From: Oegoconia quadripuncta
Lineage: Eukaryota; Arthropoda; Insecta; Lepidoptera; Autostichidae
Direction of reading: 5' to 3'
Assembly (NCBI GenBank): GCA_949316235.1
Contig: OX438758.1
Coordinates: forward strand, 10,821,731-10,885,730
DNA: 64,000 bases
Positions 55,690 to 64,000 of this stretch are shown piece by piece (positions within the stretch are counted from its first letter, which is position 1; every line of letters starts with the position of its first letter). Both the position numbers and the translations under genes were made by a program. The notes under the pieces are model-generated. The model was not told the origin of the DNA. It ran no database searches and saw only the letters and a program-made list of their open reading frames with translations.

Positions 55690-57385
55690 ATGGATGAAAT
55701 ATTAATTTCATCAGTTTTTAAAAGGGAATCTCTGTGGAATCCCATAAATGAATTCCATAAAAATGTAGTTGTCTTAAAGAAGCTATGGGAAGAGGTAGCA
55801 GTCGAAGTAGGAAAAGACGGTAAGTACTCAAAAGTTATTTATTTGTTTTATGAACAGATAATCTTTTTTTTTTCATCTGAAGTTAACACAGACCTATATA
55901 GTTCTTAGGTCTGTGGAAGTTAATGTTAACGAATGATATTAGGTATAGCGTTGGATTATGTTTTCAGGCAATGAGTTGTTCTGCCACGTAACAGATCCAA
56001 TTCCGTTGAAATAATTCAACAAAATGTCTCTAGTTTGTAATGCACTGTTTGAAAATCTATATTGAGTCCTGGTGGATATTATTTCACTAGTAATATTAGA
56101 TTACATTTCCTGTTGGAACTGAGATCGATCTTCTGTCATAACAAAGTTGTGTAAAATACATACAGCTTTTGTAATTGTAATAGCAGTATTGACTTTGGTT
56201 TCGATAGCTTTCTGCAAAATTCTCCATTTTGCTGCAATTATACCAAAACAGCACTCAACGCTTCTGCGAGCTCTGGAGAGTCGGTAGTTGTAAATAATTT
56301 TTGTGTTGTCAATATTTCTTAATGGAAAAGGTCTCATCAAATAATTCATTAGTGGATAACCACCATCTCCAACTAAAACAAATGGTATTTTAATATTTGT
56401 ATTAGGAATTTCTTTTTCCGGAGGTATATTGAGGCCATTAGTTTCCAACATATAAAATAAAGATGAACTTCTAAAATTTCCAGCATCACACTGACGCCCC
56501 TCTGCTCCGATATCTACTAAAATAATTCTACAGTCCGCATCAACAACAGCTTGCCATAAAATTAAAAAGTATTGCTTGTAATTATAGTACAAAGATCCAC
56601 TTTTACATGGACACTTTACCCTTACATGTTTCCCATCAATTGCACCAATACAATTGGGAAAATTCCACTTGTTATAGTACTTATCAGCAATTTCGTACCA
56701 TTTCTCCGTGGTTGGAATAGGCATGTATTCATCTTTCAATGTACTCCACAAAATGTTGCATGTCTCACTTACAATCTCAGAAACTGTAGTGCGACCTAAG
56801 CGGAAATGAAAAGCAAGAGACCTATAGGATTCTCCAGTAGCCAGATATCTGAAAAAAAAAATGTAAGTGCTGAATACTTGAATAATAATAATAAAATAAC
56901 TGCTGGTTTTTGTTTCAGTCAAAACAGTAAAAGCAAGATGGAAAAATCTGAGGGCGTATTTTTTTAAAGAATGTGGAAAAATTGATAAGCCAAAAAGTGG
57001 AGATGGTGCTGATAAAATATGTAAAAGTACATGGCAATATTATGATCAATTATTGTTTTTAAAGAGCAAGAGGACCCAGAGCGAGATATCCGCAAGAGAT
57101 TCGAACTTAAGTAAAGATAGTGATGATAATTATTCTACAACCCACACTATATTAGAGGAGTTGCAGAATCCAGGTTCTGTGCAGAATAATATTTCTGCTT
57201 CAGAAACAATTATAAGTGATACTCTAGAATCTCAAAGTTATATTCAAACATCACAAAGAAAGAAAATTCGTATGAACAGAAGCGAAAATAATGATCAACT
57301 TTTAGAAATAGAAAAGAAGAAACTTGAGATTCTCCAGAGGGAAAGTATCAAAGAAAAAAGTGATGATTTACTGTTTTTTAGATGA
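55690..57385 (+). CDS. MADF-domain protein of a Harbinger element, two exons, C-terminus cut
   Basis: Exon 1 is 55,690-55,819 (MDEILISSVFKRESLWNPIN...KKLWEEVAVEVGKD) and exon 2 is 56,919-57,385, joined in phase across a GTAAGT-TTTCAG intron to read VKTVKARWKNLRAYF. This is a complete MADF DNA-binding domain (about residues 5-90). A polar Ser/Asn-rich linker follows, with a basic RKKIR run. The end, KSDDLLFFR stop, looks like the first half of a BESS motif (D-x-x-FF-x-SLLP) cut at 57,377. Total 198 aa. MADF proteins act as the Myb-type partner of some Harbinger transposases. The intron contains the antisense Harbinger transposase. Confidence 0.78.
56101..56848 (-). pseudogene. PIF/Harbinger transposase exon, antisense within the MADF intron
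   Basis: Minus strand from an acceptor (TTTTTTTTTCAG) at 56,849 to a stop at 56,101. It reads YLATGESYRSLAFHFRLGRTTVS, CIGAIDGKHVRVKCP (first Asp), DAGNFRSS, VLVGDGGYPL, and SRARRSVECCFGIIAAKWRIL with the catalytic Glu, then AVCILHNFV. The catalytic domain is open and unbroken. The first coding exon(s), about 50-70 residues, are not found before the MADF exon 2, so either they lie beyond it or they are lost. It is well diverged from the 35.6-kb transposase, and belongs to the ESYRSL subgroup that travels with MADF genes. Confidence 0.85.
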
Positions 57386-57621
57386 ATTGCCGAAGCATCC
57401 GTTAAAAAAAGAATGTGGCATCATAAACCTTGATATTTCTCAGAATTCGGGTACTCATTGGGTAGCCTATGCAAAATCAAACAATTATATAGAGTATTTT
57501 GACAGTTATGGTAATTTAAAACCACCAGAAGAATTCATAAAATACTTGGGGGCGAATATATTTTATAATTATAATAATTTTCAAAAAACACATCCATATA
57601 TATGCGGTCATTTATGTCTAA
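57375..57621 (+). pseudogene. Adenain-like cysteine protease of a Polinton-type element, fragment
   Basis: The frame shows ECGIINLD, SGTHWVAY (catalytic His region), YFDSYGNLKPP (Asp/Asn region) and ICGHLCL (catalytic Cys). This motif order is that of the C5/Ulp1-like maturation protease in Polintons and related viruses. It is cut on the left at the junction with the MADF gene (57,375) and on the right by the gap. It probably belongs to the same old element as the PolB at 52.3-54.6 kb, with the Harbinger inserted between them. Confidence 0.82.
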
Positions 57622-57821
57622 NNNNNNNNNNNNNNNNNNNNNNNNNNNNNNNNNNNNNNNNNNNNNNNNNNNNNNNNNNNNNNNNNNNNNNNNNNNNNNN
57701 NNNNNNNNNNNNNNNNNNNNNNNNNNNNNNNNNNNNNNNNNNNNNNNNNNNNNNNNNNNNNNNNNNNNNNNNNNNNNNNNNNNNNNNNNNNNNNNNNNNN
57801 NNNNNNNNNNNNNNNNNNNNN
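57622..57821. other. Assembly gap, 200 N
   Basis: Exactly 200 consecutive N. A round number suggests a scaffold gap of unknown true size. The sequence right of it repeats 18,084 onward. Confidence 0.99.
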
Positions 57822-58047
57822 ACACCGCACACTTATAAAATATTTTAAGAGAGATTTATATTGAGAGAGTTTTTACAATAGTATAGTAGTAGTCAAATAA
57901 ACCCTCGTTATTATATTTTACAAAATAGAAGAAATAAACATGTAGTTTGAATATAGAACATAGACTAATATACTTGACGTAATTTGTCATTTTAAATTAT
58001 ATTACTCATTAATAAAAATCGCGTATAGTAGTATTGGAGATTTTATT

Positions 58048-60216
58048 ATGGAGCGACCTAACAACAATTGCGTTATGTGCCGACGAGGACTGCATAATAG
58101 AAGATACCAAAGACACCTTTTGACCGAGACTATCCCACACCATCAACCTGCCTTTGCATCTTATGTGCAAGAAAATGCACTATTGGAGGTTTGCTTTAGC
58201 TTATACTCTTTGGCTTCTTTATTTGAACTAGAAACATAACTTTTGTTATGTGACTGCATTTTTCAATAAAAAGCAATTTTATCTTATTTCTGTCAGGTCG
58301 CATTCAATAACACCCGTTACCTCTGTCACCGTTGCTGGCAAAGTGTTGAAATTGCAGTTCGATTGCCGCCGGTGCAACCACCAGAGGAGAACGCGGTGCA
58401 ACCTCCAGACGAAATCGCTGTGCAACCCCCCGAAGAATACATTGTTCATGAAGAAAATACAGCATTTCTTCAAGTGCCAAATTATATACGGGCACCGAAC
58501 ACGTCTAGACACTGCATCTTTCAAAACTGTCAGAATAATCCGAATAGACGTATACCTGAGACTATAAAGGTGTATTTACTAACGGAACATAAATTATATG
58601 TTCCCCAAAATGCTCGCACATGTATAGAACACCTTGAAGGAAATGCATGGAATGAGTTAGTAAGATTTTGTTCTGTGACACATGACTTTAACAGTGATCA
58701 ATTTGCGGACATTTGTGAAATCTTGACGAAAGCTGTTCAATACAGTAGACATTTAGACTTTGAAACAATAGGTGCTGTAACAGATGTAGACATGCATTTT
58801 TGGACCGGTTTTAATAACTTACAGTTTAACACAATAGTTCATGAAACTCCTTCGTTGATCGAAAGCCACCGTAAACCACGGTTGGCATTAGGAATTTATT
58901 TAACAAAACTGCGAACCGGAGAGACAAATCTCAGACTAGCTAGCTTATTTAAGATGTCCCGCCGAAGTATTGAAAGAATATTAAAAATAGTGAGAAATTG
59001 TTTAATAACAGAGTTCGTTTCTCGTCACATGGGTTTTAATCATTTAACTAGGGATAATGTTCTAGATAGAAACTTGTCGATACCTAAAGCTCTATTTGGC
59101 AATGACGAAAACTCAAAGGCTATCGTTATTTGCGATGGGACTTATGCGTACATTCAAAGTAGTTCCAATTTTTCTTTCCAACGTTTGTCGTATAGCTTAC
59201 ATAAGTATCTTAACCTATTAAAACCATTTCTCATTGTATGTTCCGATGGATATATTATCGACATATTAGGCCCTTTTGCTGCTACAAAGTCAGATGCAAC
59301 GATTATGTCAGATTTGGTTAATAATGAAAACGGCGCGATTAATTGGTTTTTGCAAGAAAACGATGTATTTATTCTTGACAGAGGTTTTCGTGATTCTGTT
59401 GCGAGTCTAGAAACATGTGGATATGAAGTACATTTACCACCCACAAAGGATAGGTTTGAAACACAGTTGACTACTGATCAATCCAATAAATCGAGACTAG
59501 TAACTATATGTCGCTGGGTAGTTGAAGTAATCAACGGGAGATTCAAACGCGATTTCAAGTTATTGCGCCAAGATTACTTCAACACTACATTACACAACTT
59601 ATTTACAGACTTTAAAATAGCGGGTGCCCTAATAAATGCTTTTCGTGAACCAATTGTAGACAATATTAACGCCGAAGTTATAGTAAACACTATTAACCAA
59701 AAAATTAATATGCCTAATCGTTTATATGATTATGTCAATGACAACAATCTTAACAGACAAAGGGTTCCATTCACGAGAATAGATGCTAACGAACTTGACT
59801 TGCATGACTTTCCATCACTTACAGAAAACGATGTTATAATGTTTGCGTTGGGCTCCTATCAAGTAAAACTTTCAAAATCGTACTGCGGTGAACATTTGCA
59901 AAATGGAGTTTATATAATAGAAGTATTTAGAGATGTTGGACGCGGTAACATGCATCTATACAATTTACCTCAAAATAGTTGGTTGTTAAGAGGACGCATC
60001 CAGTCACGACATGTCAGGGCGAAAATATATTACTGTTATATTTTGATAGACAGAGATCAAATCGGTATTAATGCAATATCACATTATTATTGCACTTGCA
60101 TGACTGGGCGACGAACAGTGGGCAGTTGTGCACATACAACATCTATAATCTGGTATATTGGCTTCGGAAAGCATGAACCTTTCAATGCTCCTGCAGCGTT
60201 TTTGAATGATGTGTAA
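58048..60216 (+). CDS. DDE/SWIM transposase, second copy (two exons)
   Basis: Exons 58,048-58,188 and 58,297-60,216. Translation appears identical to the gene at 18,310-20,478, with the same zinc motifs, DDE residues and SWIM finger (see that entry). Its left TIR is absent because the duplicate begins 226 bp upstream of the ATG, right at the gap; the right TIR is present. If the duplicate is an assembly artefact, this is the same gene counted twice. Confidence 0.8.
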
Positions 60217-60698
60217 GAAAGAAACGTACGATAATGGTTGGCGTTATGCCTTTTGTAGAAGTAAATAATATTTTAAGTGTAAGAAACAAAAGTACAATAA
60301 TGGTTGGCGTTTCGACTATTGTAGAAGTGAATAATATTTTAAGTGTAAGAAAGAAACGTACTATAATGGTTGGCGTTTCGACTTTTGTAGAAGTAAATAA
60401 TATTTTAAGTGTAAGAAAGAAACGTACGATAATGGTTGGCGTTATGTAGAAGTAAATAATATTTTAAGTGTAAGAAACAAAAGTACAATAATGGTTGGCG
60501 TTTCGACTATTGTAGAAGTGAATAATATTTTAAGTGTAAGAAAGAAACGTACTATAATGGTTGGCGTTTCGACTTTTGTAGAAGTAAATAATATTTTAAG
60601 TGTAAGAAAGAAACGTACGATAATGATTGGTATTTCGACTTTTGTAGATGTCAATAATATTTTAAGTATAAGAAAGAAACGTAAATACGTACGTAAGT
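60213..60698. repeat. 66-bp minisatellite, second copy
   Basis: Same units in the same order as 20,475-20,960, including the one short unit. Confidence 0.9.
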
Positions 60699-60710
60699 TT
60701 CAAAACCACA

Positions 60711-60843
60711 ATTAAGTTGAAATTATTTTATCTATAACTTTTTCACACACAGCTTTGAGACTGGCCGCCATAGTAACAAATGAAGGCAATGAAAAGAGCT
60801 TTCCAATGAGCTATGTCTCGTCGTTATTGGTCTTGGTGGGGAC
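60711..60843. repeat. Right TIR of the DDE/SWIM element, second copy
   Basis: Identical to 20,973-21,105; no left partner is present in this copy. Confidence 0.85.
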
Positions 60844-61100
60844 TGGTCCTATACATTTCGCCCCTTCTCCTTTGAAACCATTTAGACCGGCAAATGGTCC
60901 TAAACTTGAAAGGCACCATTAAGTACAGTAAGACGAATTTATGCACGCGAACACTCGGATTGGACGATTGAAGTTTGGTCAAGTCGTGTTCTCGAACGAA
61001 TCAAAATTTATGTTGTATAATATACACACACACAGTTGTCCAGTTAACCTCTAGGATATTACAGCTGATTTTCAAAATGGCTCCCACCGTTTCGTACGCA
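60844..61100. pseudogene. Tc1-like middle fragment and DD41D C-terminal stub, second copy
   Basis: 60,844-61,021 repeats the Tc1-like piece (FSNESKF motif). 61,022-61,100 repeats the minus-strand DD41D C-terminus (SHFENQL stop) that borders the DIRS left end. Confidence 0.7.
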
Positions 61101-64000
61101 AATTATACTTCGTCGTTACATCCTCGACATTTAAGTTCACCAGGTAGTCCACTCTTCTATGTACTAGGCATCAAGCACAATTTCAGAGCTGAAAATGCTA
61201 AAAAAAAAAATACAAGTACCCTCCTCCCGCGCCCCCACCCGGCCCCGACTCGTGCGCCGAAACGTCATTCGCTTTTTTTGTGCGGGCATCAAAGCATCGA
61301 AATTTTTTCTCCTTACCAAAATTTTAAGTGAATATCTGTTGTATCGTGCGATATTACCGCGTGTGATTGTGTGGAGGTTTTTTCCGGGATGGGGAAACGG
61401 AAACATAAGAATTTCGACGAACATATTGAAAGGAAAATAAGGCGCCTCGAAAGGCGACTTAGGATGCGTGACTAGTGACGAAGGTTAGTGACGTGATTAT
61501 TCATACTTTGTATTAATTTACTGTTCTATTTATTCTTCCGACACACACGGAATCATCTCATATACTTATCTTGCGTAGTGCATGAACTACAATAAGTAGT
61601 CATACTTGGTCACATCGCCGGAATTACAGAAAAATTTTTTTTTAATCTACCGCCCAATAATATTGGATTTACATCGACTGTTTCTTTAATATTTTTTCTG
61701 GATACTTTGACTATTTTGAATTAATACGCCATAGAAATATTTAACTTTACAATAGTATCTGAAGAATTTCAGCTCAGTTTTCCTATATTATAAAGAGAAA
61801 TCTAGCTCGTTTGACTTTGAACGATGTTGCAAATTGTACTATGGCGAGATCATGGTCGTATATTATATAGAACCAGTATAAATTATTACACTATAGAAAT
61901 ACTTAACTTTACAATAGTATCTGAAGAATTTCAGCTCAGTTATGCTTTATTATAATGAGAAATTTAGCTCGTTTGACTGTGAACGATGATGCAAATCGTA
62001 CTATGACGAGATCATGGTCGCATATTATATAGAACCAGTATAAATTATTACGCTATAGAAATACTTAACTTTACAATAGCATCTGAAGAATTTCAGCTCA
62101 GTTATGCTATATTATAATGAGAAATTTAGCTCGTTTGACTATGAACGATGATGCAAATCGTACTATGGCGAGATCATGGTCGCATATTATATAGAACCAG
62201 TATAAATTATTACGCTATAGAAATACTTAACTTTACAATAGTATCTGAAGAATTTCAGCTCAGTTATGCTTTATTATAATGAGAAATTTAGCTCGTTTGA
62301 CTGTGAACGATGATGCAAATCGTACTATGACGAGATCATGGTCGCATATTATATAGAACCAGTATAAATTATTACGCTATAGAAATACTTAACTTTACAA
62401 TAGTATCTGAAGAATTTCAGCTCAGTTATGCTATATTATAATGAGAAATTTAGCTCATTTAACTATGAACGATGATGCAAATCGTACTATGGCGAGATCA
62501 TGGTCGCATATTATATAGAACCAGTATAAATTTATTTAACGTGGTACTATGACGAGATTATAGTCAAACGTATTCTTACCAATGAATACTACGGCGCGAC
62601 CGTAGTTGCATACTTTCCTATCTAGTACTGTGACGTGATTACAGTCAAAATGTCATGCCGTGATCATGACTTTGGTATCCTGTACTTACAGAATCAGGAA
62701 GTCCGAGGGCCTCTTGCTCAAGATATAGAAGTCCAAGTCCGGTACCCTTATCTATTAGCTCAGATAATGCGGGCTTAAGCCCTATCATGCGGTCAGCCAT
62801 AACCGTGGTCGATTACGACATAAACAAGACGAGAGATGCCACAGGGGATCCACCCGACTTACCAGCTGGCCAAGCTCGCGTATCCGATCTCCCGGCGACA
62901 GCAGTCTAGTCTTCAACTGAAAGACCGGGAGCCGCCTCAGTCGAGCCATCAACTTCTACGGCTTTACCAAGAAATATTTTAGAGGCGTTAGGCGATTCGA
63001 AGGTTAAACAGGAACTCTTCGGATCCAAAATCCATGATGACGTCTCTAAACGCTGGGGTCGGATATTATCGGAAGGTCTGAATAAGGACCAAAGTAAAGC
63101 AATTACAGATAAATTGCTGATACCGGAGAATTTTCAGCTTGTGAAGGCGCCTAAATTGAATCCTGAAATTTCGGCTGTTCTAACAGAATCCGCTAGGAAC
63201 AGAGATAAGCGCTTAGAGAAAGCTCAGTAACATCTGGGGCTAGGTATAGCCGGCCTTACTAGTGTCACGTCGAAGCTTATGGCGATGGCGACAATATAGA
63301 CAAAATCGAGCTTATTAAAAAGCTTTCCGAAATCGTTATCCGACTCCGTCGAAAGCAGCAGTTCCCAAATCGACGCCCAAAACCCAATAGAGGTGAGCGG
63401 TCACATAGGCCGTTTAAAATATTTTATTGATAATTGGAGATCCATTACAAGTGATCCTGTTATTTTACAGATCGTATCTGGTTATAAGATACCTTTTAAT
63501 CGGCCAGTTACTCAAATAACAGAACCAGTTAATAATGAATTTTCACTTTCAGAGAAACATAATTTGAATTTAGAGATCTCAAAGTTAACCCAAACTAAAG
63601 CCATTTTGCCATGTGCTGATAAACCGGTCAGTTCATATCTAAGATATTTCTCACACCAAAAAGTGACGGTGAAAATAGATGCATACTTAATTTGAAAGCA
63701 TTAAATAAGTGTGTCGAAACACAACACTTTAAAATGGAGGACATTCGTACAGCCACGAAATTAATGTCCCCGTCGTGTTTTATGGCAAATATCGATCTCA
63801 AAGATACATATTTTTTAATATCGGTGCATCCTTAGTATCGGAAGTTTTTAAGATTTAAATTCAACGGCCAAACTTATGAATTTCAGTGCCTTCCGTTTGG
63901 TCTACGATCAGCCCCATATGTCTTAACCAAGTTGCTGAAGCCGGTTGCATCTTTCCTTAGGAGTAAAGGGTTACTCTTAGTCGTATATTTGGATGATATT
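61101..64000 (+). mobile_element. DIRS element, second copy, cut by the window end
   Basis: Left ITR at 61,128-61,269, ORF1 start at 61,389, 162-bp array at 61,723-62,535, gag-like stretch at 62,928-63,227, and RT from 63,393. The window ends in the RT active-site region (VVYLDDI). It carries the same stops and frameshifts as 21,363-24,262, which argues against two separately evolving copies. Confidence 0.88.

Larger units (their letters stand above)
57822..64000. repeat. 6.2-kb duplicate of 18,084-24,262
   Basis: With a constant offset of 39,738 the two segments agree at every place that I compared, including microvariants of the 66-bp and 162-bp arrays. It begins at the first base after the gap and runs to the window end. 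Its left limit is not a transposon boundary. Confidence 0.95.

Noticed and set aside
57324..57848. 174-codon ORF across the gap
   Set aside because: The frame runs through 200 N and joins unrelated sequence; only the protease part up to 57,621 is real.
57822..64000. Independent transposition of the DDE/SWIM element
   Set aside because: The duplicate includes flanking Tc1-like, DD41D and DIRS sequence and lacks the left TIR, so it is not a transposition copy.

Overview
The window is eukaryotic, almost certainly insect, and most likely lepidopteran. The clues are the AT-rich background, abundant tagg/tacc-type simple repeats, tRNA-derived SINE-like sequence, 'cgaagtcgcgggc' repeat fragments, short GT-AG introns, and a set of transposon families typical of moths and butterflies. 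No convincing host gene was found. Nearly every recognisable coding stretch belongs to a mobile element or an integrated virus-like element, and most are broken. The density and nesting suit heterochromatin or a degenerate sex-linked region, but that is inference.

Layout. 0-7.1 kb: 3' end of a Ty1/copia element, an orphan ORF, a broken two-exon gene with a D-x-CGGQN motif, a Polinton-type PolB fragment, a second DDE-like fragment (SAQYRN motif), and a non-LTR RT fragment. 7.8-9.9 kb: a minus-strand LINE and possible exon remnants around a palindromic MITE. 10.9-15.3 kb: a CACTA-like transposase convergent with a DUF4806-like partner gene. 17.3-29.1 kb: a deep nest. A Tc1-like element holds (i) a DDE/SWIM transposon with long TIRs and (ii) a minus-strand DD41D element, which itself holds a DIRS retrotransposon (with inverted terminal repeats and an internal complementary region) and a LINE. 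31-33 kb: a DD41D remnant and a SINE. 35.2-40.4 kb: an apparently complete PIF/Harbinger transposon with a five-exon transposase and a four-exon Myb/SANT-like partner, both in phase. 40.8-48.9 kb: a Ty3/gypsy RT fragment; an old local duplication into which an intact 1.3-kb DD41D (rosa-like) element inserted; a Tigger-like transposase; a mariner interrupted by a hAT MITE with an 8-bp target duplication; and a Harbinger/MADF remnant.

49.3-57.6 kb: a divergent set of short spliced genes with acidic SDSE(D/E) N-termini, one of them tandemly duplicated, next to an intron-bearing Polinton-type PolB. A MADF gene with an antisense Harbinger transposase in its intron follows, then an adenain-like protease fragment and a 200-N gap. 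Directly after the gap, 57,822-64,000 repeats 18,084-24,262 with no difference that I could see. That looks more like a scaffolding duplication than biology.

Cooperating gene sets visible here: Harbinger transposase with its Myb/SANT or MADF partner, CACTA transposase with its DUF4806 protein, and the RT/RNase H plus tyrosine recombinase of DIRS. Exon boundaries were placed by eye from GT-AG sites and reading phase. Family names rest on motif recognition without database searches.
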